Source of the DNA: Endozoicomonas elysicola
Lineage (GTDB): Bacteria > Pseudomonadota > Gammaproteobacteria > Pseudomonadales > Endozoicomonadaceae
DNA length: 64,000 nucleotides
Reading direction: 5' to 3'
NCBI RefSeq assembly: GCF_000710775.1
Contig: NZ_JOJP01000001.1
Span: forward strand, 2,091,729-2,155,728
Positions 45,485 to 55,118 of the stretch are shown here, piece after piece (the stretch's first letter is position 1; every line of letters begins with the position of its first letter). Below the pieces are notes generated by a model, which was given only the letters and a program-made list of their open reading frames with translations, searched no databases and was not told the origin of the DNA. A program made the translations under genes and the position numbers.

Positions 45485-46657
45485 TTAATTATTCAGTACC
45501 ACAGGGCTGGAATCTTCCCAGCTGACATACACTGGATCATTCCAGGTAGGCCGTTCTCCATGCCGTTCTGTATTGGCCATATTGGCCTGTACGATTTTTC
45601 CGGAATCAAGACGAATGTAATAAACAGAGTGGGTGCCAAGATAGGCGATATCATCAATCACTCCGGACGACCAGTTGCTATCTGTAACTGGCTTTTCACG
45701 AGTGATCCGGGTCTTCTCTGGACGAATGGCTATCCAAACCTCCGGATTTTCAAGTGCGGTGGCAATTCCATGACCAATACGAACCGGTGCATTCAGCAGG
45801 TGTGATTCAATCACAACATGATCAGCCTCATCCTGGGTTATCTGGCCTTCAAACATATTGATGGAGCCGATAAACTCGGCAGCCATCCGACTATTAGGTG
45901 TTTCGTAAATATCGGTAGGTGTGCCAACCTGCACAATCCAACCTGCATCCATGATGGCAATACGGTGAGCCATGGTCATGGCTTCTTCCTGATCGTGGGT
46001 AACCATTAGACAAGTGACGCCAACCTGCTCAATGATTTCGACCAACTCCAGCTGCATGCGTGTCCTGAGCTTTTTGTCCAGGGCTCCCATGGGTTCATCC
46101 AGCAACAGAAGTTGTGGCTGTTTCGCCAGACTTCTGGCCAGGGCGACACGTTGACGCTGGCCTCCGGACAGTTGATGAGGTTTCCGTCTGGCGTACTGTG
46201 TCATATGGACCAGGTTAAGCATTTCGTTAACCTTGGCGTTGATTTCCTGTTTGGGCAGGTTGTCCTGTTTCAGGCCATAGGCAATATTCTGTTCAACCGT
46301 CATATGAGGAAAGAGCGCATAAGACTGAAACATCATATTGATAGGGCGCTCATAGGGAGGGAGATCGGTAATGTCCCGGCCGCCCAGAATAATCCGGCCA
46401 GATGTCGGTTTTTCAAAACCTGCCAGCATTCTCAACAGTGTTGACTTGCCCGACCCTGAAGCGCCGAGAAGGGCAAAAATTTCCCCTTTGGGAATATCCA
46501 GTGAGACATGGTCAACGGCCAGGGCTCCATCAAATGTTTTGGTGACATTCTGTATTTTCAGCATGGGCTGGTCTTGCGTACTGCCCATTACTGCTTTTTC
46601 AGGCTCTTTATGAGAGATGGCAGAGACCGTGGCAGTGCGACTGTCAGGCTTGAACAT
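45485..46657 (-). CDS. potG: Putrescine ABC transporter ATP-binding protein PotG
   Basis: A 390-residue ABC ATPase. Walker A is GASGSGKST, signature LSGGQRQRVALARSL, Walker B LLLLDEPMGALD and the H-loop lies in VTHDQEEAM. The C-terminal TOBE-type regulatory domain (about 300-385) has RPEKTRIT. It powers putrescine import through PotHI. It is followed by potH after 11 bases. Confidence 0.94.
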   Translation of the reverse strand: MFKPDSRTATVSAISHKEPEKAVMGSTQDQPMLKIQNVTKTFDGALAVDHVSLDIPKGEIFALLGASGSGKSTLLRMLAGFEKPTSGRIILGGRDITDLPPYERPINMMFQSYALFPHMTVEQNIAYGLKQDNLPKQEINAKVNEMLNLVHMTQYARRKPHQLSGGQRQRVALARSLAKQPQLLLLDEPMGALDKKLRTRMQLELVEIIEQVGVTCLMVTHDQEEAMTMAHRIAIMDAGWIVQVGTPTDIYETPNSRMAAEFIGSINMFEGQITQDEADHVVIESHLLNAPVRIGHGIATALENPEVWIAIRPEKTRITREKPVTDSNWSSGVIDDIAYLGTHSVYYIRLDSGKIVQANMANTERHGERPTWNDPVYVSWEDSSPVVLNN

Positions 46658-46697
46658 GAGACTTACACCTTTATTCTTTTTATGGTTTCAGGCTGCA

Positions 46698-46820
46698 GCA
46701 GTTGCAAAAAACTTCTGTCATAAAAATCAGTCAAGAGCCTTTTGCAACGACTGCTTCACTCCCATGTTTTTTGAGCATTACATGGAAGTAAGTGACTGGC
46801 TCCCTGTCCCGTGGGAGCCA
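46698..46820. repeat. Two inverted repeats between potF and potG
   Basis: ACTGGCTCCC and GGGAGCCAGT (about 46793-46820) form a stem directly after the potF stop codon (10 bp, 8-base loop). A second inverted repeat, GCAGTTGCAAAA (46698-46709) with TTTTGCAACGACTGC (46740-46754), lies nearer potG. The first probably limits read-through from potF, so the periplasmic protein is made in excess of PotGHI. Confidence 0.7.
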
Positions 46821-46830
46821 GTGTTAGCAT

Positions 46831-47934
46831 TTACTGTCCAGTAGTCACTTTGGTGAACGACCGGTTAATGATGCGATCTACCTTAGGAGGCAGCACTGCA
46901 AAAACGTAGAGGTTCTCTTTGGCTTCTTCTGTTGGGTAAATGCCCGGATTTTCTCGGATTTCCTCGTCAACCAGTGCAACAGAGCTCTTATTTGGGCTGG
47001 CATAGGCGACGTAGTTACTGATTTCAGCAATCACTTCCGGCTTCAGGAGATAGTTCAGGAAGGCATAGGCTTCATCAATATTTTCTGCATCTTTTGGAAT
47101 GGCCAGCATGTCAAACCACATGCCTGCACCTTCCTTTGGAATGGTGTATTCAACAACAACGCCATTGTCGGCTTCATCGGCACGGTCACTGGCCTGCAGA
47201 ACGTCACCAGACCAGCCAATAGCGACACAGATATCACCGTTGGCCAGGTCAGAAATATAGCGGGAAGAGTGGAAATAGGTGACATGAGGACGAACCTTCA
47301 TCAGCAGTTCTTCCGCTTTTTTGTAGTCGCCCTTGTTGACTGAGTTTGGATCAAGCCCAAGGTAGCGAAGGGCTGCGGGCATGATTTCTGATGGCGCGTT
47401 CAGGAAGGCAACACCACACTTGTTCAGCTTGCTGATGTACTTCTCATCAAACACCAGGTCCCAGCTGTCGATAGGGGCCTCTTCACCCAGGTACTTTTTG
47501 ACAAGACCAGGGTTATAGCCAATGCCCGTGGTTCCCCATAGGTAAGGAATAGAATGTTTATTGCCTTCGTCGTATGTCTCAAGCAGTGCCATCAGGTCAG
47601 TATCAAGGTGTTTCCATTCAGACAGCTTGGTTTTGTCCAGCTGCTTGAAGACACCGGCTTTGATCTGCTTGGCCATAAAATCGGAAGACGGCACAACGAT
47701 GTCGTATCCGGTTTTTCCTGACAGGAGCTTGGCTTCCAGAACTTCATTGCTGTCAAAGACGTCATAACGAACCTTGATGCCTGTCTCTTTTTCAAAGTTG
47801 GCAATGGTGTCTTCGGCAATGTAGTCAGACCAGTTATAGATATTCAGCGTTTTCTCTTTGGCCACTGCCGGCGACAGGGTCATTGCACAGCCAATGGCTG
47901 CCGTAATCAGAGACTTTCCCAGATGTCTGATCAT
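46831..47934 (-). CDS. potF: Putrescine-binding periplasmic protein PotF
   Basis: A 367-residue binding protein of the PotD/PotF family. The signal peptide ends near SPAVAKEK. Mature features are LNIYNWSDYIAEDT, GYDIVVPSSDFM, WGTTGIGYNP and the Trp- and Asp-rich ligand pocket around AIGWSGDVLQA. It captures putrescine in the periplasm and feeds PotGHI. A stem-loop follows the gene. It may share an upstream promoter with spuC, being 73 bases downstream of it. Confidence 0.94.
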   Translation of the reverse strand: MIRHLGKSLITAAIGCAMTLSPAVAKEKTLNIYNWSDYIAEDTIANFEKETGIKVRYDVFDSNEVLEAKLLSGKTGYDIVVPSSDFMAKQIKAGVFKQLDKTKLSEWKHLDTDLMALLETYDEGNKHSIPYLWGTTGIGYNPGLVKKYLGEEAPIDSWDLVFDEKYISKLNKCGVAFLNAPSEIMPAALRYLGLDPNSVNKGDYKKAEELLMKVRPHVTYFHSSRYISDLANGDICVAIGWSGDVLQASDRADEADNGVVVEYTIPKEGAGMWFDMLAIPKDAENIDEAYAFLNYLLKPEVIAEISNYVAYASPNKSSVALVDEEIRENPGIYPTEEAKENLYVFAVLPPKVDRIINRSFTKVTTGQ

Positions 47935-48007
47935 GGTTATTCCTTTTTTCTTTTATTGTTTTGTGTTTATAAAGCACCCGGACGATAACAATCCGGCAGA
48001 ATTATTT

Positions 48008-49435
48008 CTACCAGCTCTTGAAGTACTCCATCGTCAAGTCAAGGCACTTCTGGGCTTTGGTTACCAGCTCATCAATCTCAGCATGGCTGATGATCAGCGG
48101 TGGTGAGATGATCATGGTATCGCCAACTGCCCGCATCACCAGACCATTTTTGAAACAGAAGTCACGACAGATGGTGCCTGCTGTGCCTTCATCATCAAAG
48201 CGGGTTCTTGCTTCCTTGTTATTTGTTATTTCTAAGGCAGCGACCATACCAACTCCGCGGGTTTCACCCACCAGAGGATGGTCTGCCAGCTCAGCCCAGC
48301 GCTTTTGCAGATAGGGACCTGTTTCTGTTTTTGCCTTTTCGATAATGTTCTCATTCTGGAGAATCTTGATGTTCTCCAAAGCAACGGCTGCAGCGGTAGG
48401 GTGGCCGGAATACGTGAAGCCGTGATTAAAGTCTCCACCAGCTTGAACAACACTGGCAACCCGGTCACTGACCATGACGCCTCCGATGGGCAGATAACCC
48501 GATGACATGCCTTTGGCCATTGGCATGAGGTCAGGCTTGAGACCGTAGTAATCACTGCCAAACCACTCACCAGTACGACCAAAACCACAAATGACTTCAT
48601 CGACCACAAGAAGAATGTCGTATTTATTCAGGATACGTTTTATTTCTGGCCAGTAGGTGGAGGGGGGAACAATAACACCGCCAGCTCCCTGGATAGGCTC
48701 AGCAATAAAGGCCGCGACCTTGTCTTCACCCAGTTCCAGAATCTTTTCGTCCAGAGCTTGAGCAGCCTTTAAACCAAATGCTTCCGGAGAGAGATCACCA
48801 CCTTCACCAAACCAGTAGGGTTGTTGGATATGGACTATACCCGGAATAGGGAGACCTCCCTGCTTATGCATGGGTTTCATTCCACCCAGGCTGGCACCGG
48901 CTACAGTCGAGCCGTGATAGGCGTTTTCCCGGCTGATAATCACCTGCTTCGCGGGCTGATCTTTGGTTGCCCAGTAATGGCGGACCATACGTAATACGGT
49001 ATCGTTACACTCAGAGCCTGAGCCGGTGAAAAACACATGGTTCATGTGCTCTGGAGTGATTTCAGCCAGCTTCTCTGCTAATTGAATGGCTGGGTTATGT
49101 GTCGTTTTAAAGAAGGTGTTGTAGTAGGGCAGCTCTTTCATCTGGTGGCAGGCGGCTTCAACCAGCTCTTGTCGTCCATATCCGATATTGACACACCAGA
49201 GCCCGGCCATACCGTCCAGAATTTGATTACCGTCGCTATCGTAAAGATAAACCCCCTGGGCGCTTTCAATGATTCGAGCACCTTCTTCTTTCAGGGCGCC
49301 ATTGTCAGAAAAAGGGTGCAGGTGATGACTGTGGTTTTTTTCCTGTTTTTGTGCAGTAGATTGCCCTGACTGTTGCACTTTTTCTGTGTTTTTAATGTGA
49401 TCAACTACGGTTGGCTCAGCGATGTCGTGACTCAT
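48008..49435 (-). CDS. spuC: Putrescine-pyruvate aminotransferase (class III, SpuC-type)
   Basis: A 475-residue class III PLP aminotransferase. Family blocks include GLWCVNIGYGR, GSGSECNDTVLRM, ENAYHGSTVAG and VVDEVICGFGRTG; the PLP Lys lies in PMAKGMSSGYLP. It resembles the Pseudomonas SpuC, which converts putrescine and pyruvate to 4-aminobutyraldehyde and alanine. The first 40 residues form a polar His/Gln-rich extension beyond the usual start. The gene lies between puuA and potF in the same orientation, giving a transaminase route in parallel with the gamma-glutamyl route. Confidence 0.88.
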   Translation of the reverse strand: MSHDIAEPTVVDHIKNTEKVQQSGQSTAQKQEKNHSHHLHPFSDNGALKEEGARIIESAQGVYLYDSDGNQILDGMAGLWCVNIGYGRQELVEAACHQMKELPYYNTFFKTTHNPAIQLAEKLAEITPEHMNHVFFTGSGSECNDTVLRMVRHYWATKDQPAKQVIISRENAYHGSTVAGASLGGMKPMHKQGGLPIPGIVHIQQPYWFGEGGDLSPEAFGLKAAQALDEKILELGEDKVAAFIAEPIQGAGGVIVPPSTYWPEIKRILNKYDILLVVDEVICGFGRTGEWFGSDYYGLKPDLMPMAKGMSSGYLPIGGVMVSDRVASVVQAGGDFNHGFTYSGHPTAAAVALENIKILQNENIIEKAKTETGPYLQKRWAELADHPLVGETRGVGMVAALEITNNKEARTRFDDEGTAGTICRDFCFKNGLVMRAVGDTMIISPPLIISHAEIDELVTKAQKCLDLTMEYFKSW

Positions 49436-49505
49436 ATGCTTTTCCTTAATTGTTATTCTTATTTGGGATTAAGTACCCTGCCAGATTTAATCAATATATT
49501 TCGAA

Positions 49506-49638
49506 CTCGTTCCCACGGTCCTTCGTAGGAATGCATACCGTACTTGCCTTAATCAGACTCCCACAGGTTCGGGCCTGTAGAGGTTTACCTGCATGTGGCT
49601 AATTCCGTATACATTCCCACTCAGAGAATGGGAGCGAG
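49506..49638. repeat. Interspersed palindromic repeat element
   Basis: Outer arms CTCGTTCCCAC (49506-49516) and TGGGAGCGAG (near 49629-49638) are inverted repeats, with AGGAATGCATACC after the left arm. A smaller hairpin CACAGG-TTCGGG-CCTGTA is inside. Short elements starting CTCGTTCCCAC are spread widely in proteobacterial genomes. It fills the gap between puuA and spuC and could reduce read-through. Confidence 0.65.
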
Positions 49639-49662
49639 GTGTCAACTTTACAGGTTGGGTTC

Positions 49663-51033
49663 TTATACCGTCATTTGCAGGTATTCACGTTCCCAGGAAC
49701 TGATAACCTCTTTGAAATTCTGATATTCAGCCCTTTTCACTTCAACGTAGGAGCGGACAAACAGGCTTCCCAGCGTTTCCTTGAGAATGTCACTTTGCTC
49801 CATTAACGCCAGTGCTTCTTCAAGGTTGAGTGGAAGTCGCTTGTCTTTTGAATCTTCATAAGCATTACCAGTGATTGCTTCACTGGGCTCAATCTCATTG
49901 ATCATGCCCAGGTAACCGCAGAGCAGTGAACCGGCAAAGGCCAGATAGGGGTTGGCATCAGCCCCGGCAAGTCGGTTTTCAACCCGAAGGTTTTTTCCGG
50001 ATGACTCCGGGACTCTCAGGCTAACCGTTCGATTATCAATACCCCAGGCTAGATTAACAGGCGCAGATGTATTGCTCAGAAAACGACGATAAGAGTTTAC
50101 ATTGGGTGCAAATAGGGGCATTGATTCACAAACATATTTCTGAAGACCACCGATATAGTGGTAGAGCATGTTAGTGGGTGAGCCATCCTTGTTGCTGAAG
50201 ATGTTATTTCCATCTTTATCCAGAAAGCTCTGATGCAAGTGCATGGAGCTACCTGGCTCATGGCTAATGGGCTTTGCCATAAATGTTGCATTTATATCAT
50301 GCTTCAACGCAGCTTCTCTGACGGTCCTTTTAAAAACAAAGACCTGGTCGGCCAGGGATAGGGCATCGCCGTGACGGAAGTTGATTTCCATCTGGGCAGC
50401 ACCTTCTTCGTGAATCAGGGTATCAACATCCAGCCCCTGTTCGTCACACCAGTCGTAGACATCTTCAAAGAGTGGATCATACTCATTGGCTGCATCAATG
50501 CTGTAGGATTGGCGGCCTGACTCGGGTCGACCTGAACGGCCAATGGGGGGTTGCAGCGGGTGATCCGGATTGGCGGTTCTCTTGGTCAGGTAGAATTCAA
50601 GCTCTGGAGCGACGACTGGTGTCCACCCCTTCGCCTCATAGAGCGCCAGCACATTTTTCAGCACTGTTCTGGGGGCCATGCTGATCAGGTTGCCCTGTTT
50701 ATCATAGCAGTCATGAATAACCAGAGCCGTAGGTTCCAGAGCCCAGGGTACCATATGTACAGCAGACTCATCGGGCTTGAGGATCATATCAATCTCAGCC
50801 GCGCTGATCAGGTCATCATAGATTTCATCATCAACATAATCGCCTGTAACACCCTGGATCAGTACACTTTCCGGGAGACGAATTCCTTTTTCAGCAATGA
50901 ACTTATTGCTGGGCATGATTTTTCCCCGGGCGATGCCGGTAAAGTCGGATATAACGGCTTCAACTTCGGTGATTTTCTGTTCTTTTAACCAGCTGGCCAG
51001 TTTTTTCATAATGTCTTTTGTTGTTGTTATCAT
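49663..51033 (-). CDS. puuA: Gamma-glutamylputrescine synthetase
   Basis: A 456-residue glutamine-synthetase-fold ligase of the PuuA group. Motifs include VISDFTGIARGKIMPS, PELEFYL, GSSMHLHQSFLDKDG, NRTVSLRVPESSGK and RVENRLAGADANPYL. It ligates glutamate to putrescine with ATP, the first step of the Puu pathway. It follows puuD by 24 bases on the same strand and sits beside spuC and the pot genes, which settles the role better than for the paralogue at 15537. Confidence 0.92.
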   Translation of the reverse strand: MITTTKDIMKKLASWLKEQKITEVEAVISDFTGIARGKIMPSNKFIAEKGIRLPESVLIQGVTGDYVDDEIYDDLISAAEIDMILKPDESAVHMVPWALEPTALVIHDCYDKQGNLISMAPRTVLKNVLALYEAKGWTPVVAPELEFYLTKRTANPDHPLQPPIGRSGRPESGRQSYSIDAANEYDPLFEDVYDWCDEQGLDVDTLIHEEGAAQMEINFRHGDALSLADQVFVFKRTVREAALKHDINATFMAKPISHEPGSSMHLHQSFLDKDGNNIFSNKDGSPTNMLYHYIGGLQKYVCESMPLFAPNVNSYRRFLSNTSAPVNLAWGIDNRTVSLRVPESSGKNLRVENRLAGADANPYLAFAGSLLCGYLGMINEIEPSEAITGNAYEDSKDKRLPLNLEEALALMEQSDILKETLGSLFVRSYVEVKRAEYQNFKEVISSWEREYLQMTV

Positions 51034-51057
51034 TCATATGATTGACGATGTATTTGC

Positions 51058-51822
51058 TCATGACTTCCTTGCATAGTGCCGTGAGCGACAGGCTTCTGCG
51101 AAAGCCTGATAAATCGTCATTGAAAAATCATTTTCAGCGACCTTGTATTCAGGATGCCATTGAACAGCCAGAGCAAAACTCTTGCTGTCTTGAACTGAAA
51201 TTGCTTCGATCAAGCCATCTGGTGCTCTGGCTTCGATATTAAGACCATCACCAAGACGGTTAATGCCCTGCATGTGTACTGAATTCACCATTTGTGTACT
51301 GGAACTGGTGATTGATGACAGTAAACCACCGGCTTCAATCGTGATTGAATGGGCTGGCCCATACTGAGTATCCAGTGGTGCGGTTTTATCCTCCCTGTGT
51401 TCGATATATTGACCAACGTCATGCAGTTTTTGATGCAGCGTGCCTCCAAAAGCAACATTCATCTCCTGAAAACCACGACAAATACCCAATAATGGGATGC
51501 CAAGCTCAATAGCATCAGGGATGAGTTGTAGTGTTGTGTTATCTCTTTGAGGGTCTTCGTGTGCTCCCGGTCCTGCGGGTGCACCACTATAGCGCCATGG
51601 TTCAATATTTGAGTAGCCGCCAGTGACCAGTAAACCATCCAGCTGGGACAGAATGTGCTGGCTGTCCAAAGGCGCAGGTAGAGATGGGATAATAACGGGG
51701 ATTGCATTAGCCCCATGAACGACTGAGGACAAATACTTCTCTCCGGCCTGATGCACCCGGTGCAGGCCGTCAATAGTTGTATCTGCAGTTACGCCAATCA
51801 GAGGGCGGAAGTGTGTTCCCAT
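51058..51822 (-). CDS. puuD: Gamma-glutamyl-GABA hydrolase (class I glutamine amidotransferase fold)
   Basis: A 254-residue peptidase C26-type protein. The nucleophile Cys is in LLGICRGFQEMNVAFGG, and AVQWHPEYK contains the catalytic His and Glu. The N-terminal GVTADT and LVTGGYSNIEP blocks fit PuuD. It releases GABA and glutamate from gamma-glutamyl-GABA, the last Puu step. It precedes puuA by 24 bases; a terminator separates it from bauA, so a promoter probably lies just upstream. Confidence 0.92.
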   Translation of the reverse strand: MGTHFRPLIGVTADTTIDGLHRVHQAGEKYLSSVVHGANAIPVIIPSLPAPLDSQHILSQLDGLLVTGGYSNIEPWRYSGAPAGPGAHEDPQRDNTTLQLIPDAIELGIPLLGICRGFQEMNVAFGGTLHQKLHDVGQYIEHREDKTAPLDTQYGPAHSITIEAGGLLSSITSSSTQMVNSVHMQGINRLGDGLNIEARAPDGLIEAISVQDSKSFALAVQWHPEYKVAENDFSMTIYQAFAEACRSRHYARKS

Positions 51823-51849
51823 ATTCTACCTTTTATGCTTTTTATTCTT

Positions 51850-51870
51850 AAAATGCTTCTAGAGCATTTT
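51850..51870. promoter_or_regulatory. Palindrome upstream of puuD, candidate operator
   Basis: AAAATGCT (51850-51857) and AGCATTTT (51863-51870) form a perfect 8-bp dyad around TCTAG, 28 bases upstream of the puuD start. It may be an operator, for example for PuuR, or a stem in the leader. No regulator is proven. Confidence 0.45.
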
Positions 51871-51930
51871 GGCTCATGGCTGTTTTAAGTGTTATACGGG
51901 TGTTTGTTTTATTGAACTCTATTCTGCAAA

Positions 51931-51971
51931 AAAATGCAGCTTTTTTTGTGGGTTTAGATAAGCTGCATTTT
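51931..51971 (-). terminator. Terminator of bauA
   Basis: On the minus strand AAAATGCAGCTT and AAGCTGCATTTT form a 12-bp stem followed by a T-run. It lies 10 bases past the bauA stop. The stem core TGCAGCTT is the same as in the ald terminator. Confidence 0.85.
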
Positions 51972-51980
51972 TCATAACGG

Positions 51981-53342
51981 CTAATTGTTAGCAATTAGTA
52001 TGCCTTCTCTGAGCGCTGATACCATTTGGTCAATATGTGCTGGTTCAATAATCAAAGGTGGCGACATGGCGAGAATATCTCCAGTCCAGCGCACAAGTAC
52101 ACCATTCTCATAACAGTGCTTGAACACCTTATGGCCTCGTTCCCCAGGTTTGTCTGCTTCAGGTGTAAGCTCTATCGCTGCTACAAGCCCTGTGTTGCGA
52201 ATATCGATCACATTCGGGAGTTCTTTCATGCTCAGCAGAGACTCTGCAAATTTGTCTTCCATCTCTATCGCCCGGTCAAACAGGTTTTCTTTTTCATAAA
52301 TATCCAGAGCGGCAAGACCGGCGGCACAGGCTACAGGGTGGCCTGAGTAGGTGTAACCATGGAACAGTTCGATCATGTTTTCAGGGCCGGTCATGAAAGC
52401 ATCGTGTATTTCATCACTGACAAATACAGCACCCATGGGGATAACACCATTGGTGAGGCCTTTCGCCGTTGTCATGATGTCTGGTTCGACTCCCCAGCGG
52501 GTTGAGGCAAAGGCTTTTCCGACGCGGCCAAACCCGGTGATGACTTCATCAAAGATCAGAAGAATACCGTGCTTACGGGTAATTTCCCGCAACCTTTGCA
52601 GATACCCTTTAGGCGGCATGATGACACCACCAGAGCCAGACATGGGTTCAACAATAACGGCCGCAATGTTGCTGGCATCGTGCAGGGCAATGATCTGTTC
52701 CAGTGCATCCGCCAGCTCAACACCGTGCTCCGGTAAACCTTTGGTAAATGCATTCAGGTTGATGTTTAAAGTATGTGGTAAATGATCAATACCGCTTAGC
52801 CCGGCACCGAACATTTTGCGGTTGTTACCAATTCCCCCCACAGAAATGCCACCAAAGTTCACACCGTGGTAACCCCGCTCACGACCAACCAGTCGCTGCC
52901 GTGTCGCATCACCTTTCAGTCGGTGATAGCCCAGGGCAATTTTCAAGGCAGTTTCTACAGACTCTGAACCGGAGTTGGTAAAGAAAATATGGTTGAGCTT
53001 CTCTGGTGCAATGGCCGCGAGGCGTTCTGCAAACTCAAACGCTAAAGGGTGTCCCATCTGGAATGGGGGGGCATAATCCAGTTTGGCAACCTGTCGGGCA
53101 ACTGCTTCGGAAATTTCCTTACGACCATGGCCGGCATTCACGCACCAGAGACCTGCACAACCATCAAGGACTGGTCGCCCCTTATCATCCTGGTAGTACA
53201 TACCTTCAGCACTGGTCAGCATACGGGGTTGTTTTTTAAACTGTCGGTTGGCAGTGAATGGCATCCAGAATGCGTCGAGAGGTTGAGTATTGCTATTTGA
53301 GCGCAGAATGGTGGCGGGATCGCTCAGAGTCAGCTCAGACAT
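51981..53342 (-). CDS. bauA: Omega-amino acid-pyruvate aminotransferase (class III, BauA-type)
   Basis: A 453-residue class III aminotransferase. LDAFWMPFTANRQFK near the N-terminus, GLWCVNAGHGRKE, HIFFTNSGSESVETALK, GRERGYHGVNFGG and TTAKGLTNGVIPMG (PLP Lys) match the Pseudomonas omega-amino acid/beta-alanine-pyruvate transaminases. It probably transfers the amino group of beta-alanine, GABA or a related omega-amino acid to pyruvate, giving alanine and a semialdehyde. It lies head to head with puuC, an aldehyde dehydrogenase that could oxidise the product. A terminator follows, so it forms its own transcript. Confidence 0.86.
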   Translation of the reverse strand: MSELTLSDPATILRSNSNTQPLDAFWMPFTANRQFKKQPRMLTSAEGMYYQDDKGRPVLDGCAGLWCVNAGHGRKEISEAVARQVAKLDYAPPFQMGHPLAFEFAERLAAIAPEKLNHIFFTNSGSESVETALKIALGYHRLKGDATRQRLVGRERGYHGVNFGGISVGGIGNNRKMFGAGLSGIDHLPHTLNINLNAFTKGLPEHGVELADALEQIIALHDASNIAAVIVEPMSGSGGVIMPPKGYLQRLREITRKHGILLIFDEVITGFGRVGKAFASTRWGVEPDIMTTAKGLTNGVIPMGAVFVSDEIHDAFMTGPENMIELFHGYTYSGHPVACAAGLAALDIYEKENLFDRAIEMEDKFAESLLSMKELPNVIDIRNTGLVAAIELTPEADKPGERGHKVFKHCYENGVLVRWTGDILAMSPPLIIEPAHIDQMVSALREGILIANN

Positions 53343-53419
53343 ATCCTTTCCTTTATTATTCTTGTTGCAGTGTCTTTTATTACCATGAAAGACCAGCTCA
53401 TGGCTGTTCAGGTGAACAT

Positions 53420-53451
53420 TATTTCAAACAGTGTGTACAATATTTCAGACA
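53420..53451. promoter_or_regulatory. Direct repeats in the bauA-puuC divergent promoter
   Basis: TATTTCAAACA (53420-53430) and TATTTCAGACA (53441-53451) are spaced 21 bases apart, two helical turns, between the bauA and puuC starts. Such phased direct repeats suit binding of a dimeric regulator such as PuuR. Assignment to a particular protein is inference. Confidence 0.45.
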
Positions 53452-53563
53452 ATCTATATTGAATCAAGTACTGCATTTGGTTAATGTGCTTTAAATCAAT
53501 TTCATCTATGTACGCTCTATCAAGCTCCCTATAAAACGCCTTATAAAAACAACAGGAACAGCT

Positions 53564-55060
53564 ATGACGACAAGAACCCGTGCTCAATGGCAGGCCATGG
53601 CGGATAAACTCGAGATTCGTGGTCAGGCCTGGATCAATGGTGAATACACAGAGGCTTCTAGCGGCAAAACCTTCGACTGCATCTCTCCCATTGATGGCAA
53701 ATTGTTAACCCGAGTTACCAGTTGCGATGAAGCCGATGTCAATCGTGCAGTTTCTGTCGCACGTTCTTCTTTTGAGTCTGGTTCGTGGTCTCAAATGGCA
53801 CCGGCAGACCGTAAGCGTGTGCTTCAGGCATTTGCGAACAAAATTGATGAGCATCGCGAAGAGCTGGCATTGCTGGAAACTATTGATATGGGCAAACCCA
53901 TCAGCGATGCCCTGGGAGATGATATTCCGGGAAGTGCGAACTGTATTCGCTGGTGTGCTGAAGCGGTTGATAAAATTTACGATGAAGTCGCTCCGGTGGG
54001 TGAGGGGAAGCTTGCCCTGGTCACGAGAGAAGCGATTGGGGTGGTTGCCGCGATTGTTCCCTGGAATTTTCCGTTGAGTATGGCCTCCTGGAAGCTGGGA
54101 CCTGCGTTGGCAACGGGTAATAGTGTTATTCTCAAGCCATCGGAAAAGTCTCCGCTTACAGCCATCAGGGTTGCAGAGCTGGCAGAGGAAGCGGGTTTAC
54201 CCAAAGGTGTGCTTCAGGTGCTGCCTGGCTTTGGTCATACCGCCGGTAAGGCACTGGCGCTTCACCCTGATGTTGACTGTCTTGCATTCACAGGCTCCAC
54301 CAAAGTCGCTAGACAGTTGATGATCTATGCTGGTGAATCCAATATGAAACGGGTTTGGCTCGAAGCCGGTGGAAAGAGCCCTCATATTATTTTTGCAGAT
54401 ACACCTGACCTGGAAAAGGCTGCGAGCTATGCGGCTATGGCCATTGGCTGTAACCAGGGAGAAGTATGTACTGCAGGATCACGCCTTTTGGTAGAAGCAT
54501 CAATACACGATGAGTTTCTGCCGCTTCTCAAGAAGCACCTGCAAACCTGGCAACCAGGACATCCTCTGGATCCTGAGACAACCTCGGGTGCTATTGTTGA
54601 TGACATTCAGACGCGTAATGTCATGCGTTACATTGAAGCAGGTCAGGAGGGTGGGGCTCAGCTGGTCATGGGTGGTCGTCAAGTGATGGAAGAAACCGGA
54701 GGTTACTATATAGAACCAACGGTCTTTGATCAGGTTGATAACAAGATGACCATTGCCCGGGAAGAAATCTTTGGGCCGGTGCTGTCCGTTATTTCTTTCA
54801 ATGATGAAGAAGAGGCAATTCGTATTGCCAATGATACCGACTATGGTCTGGCTGCAGCGTTATGGACCGGGAATCTGAGCAAAGCCCACCGGGTATCCAG
54901 ACGGCTCAGGGCCGGTTCAGTGTTTATAAATAACTACCACGGCGGAGACATGACGGTGCCTTTTGGTGGTTTCAAACAGTCTGGCAATGGCCGGGATAAG
55001 TCGCTCCATGCCTTTGATAAATACACAGAGCTGAAATCCACCTGGATTGCTCTCGATTAA
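53564..55060 (+). CDS. puuC: Gamma-glutamyl-gamma-aminobutyraldehyde dehydrogenase
   Basis: A 498-residue NAD(P)-dependent aldehyde dehydrogenase. The cofactor-binding loop is GSTKVARQL, the general base lies in LEAGGKSPH, and the nucleophile Cys is in NQGEVCTAGSR. NFPLSMASWKLGPAL and FGGFKQSGNGRDKS are typical of the PuuC/aminobutyraldehyde group. It oxidises gamma-glutamyl-gamma-aminobutyraldehyde, the third step of the Puu pathway, and may also act on other aminoaldehydes made by the nearby transaminases. It is followed by two puuB genes. Confidence 0.92.
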   Translation: MTTRTRAQWQAMADKLEIRGQAWINGEYTEASSGKTFDCISPIDGKLLTRVTSCDEADVNRAVSVARSSFESGSWSQMAPADRKRVLQAFANKIDEHREELALLETIDMGKPISDALGDDIPGSANCIRWCAEAVDKIYDEVAPVGEGKLALVTREAIGVVAAIVPWNFPLSMASWKLGPALATGNSVILKPSEKSPLTAIRVAELAEEAGLPKGVLQVLPGFGHTAGKALALHPDVDCLAFTGSTKVARQLMIYAGESNMKRVWLEAGGKSPHIIFADTPDLEKAASYAAMAIGCNQGEVCTAGSRLLVEASIHDEFLPLLKKHLQTWQPGHPLDPETTSGAIVDDIQTRNVMRYIEAGQEGGAQLVMGGRQVMEETGGYYIEPTVFDQVDNKMTIAREEIFGPVLSVISFNDEEEAIRIANDTDYGLAAALWTGNLSKAHRVSRRLRAGSVFINNYHGGDMTVPFGGFKQSGNGRDKSLHAFDKYTELKSTWIALD

Positions 55061-55118
55061 CTGCTGTGTGCCTGGTAACAATCAGGCACCCTTTTTTCTC
55101 AATAATAATAAATAGACT

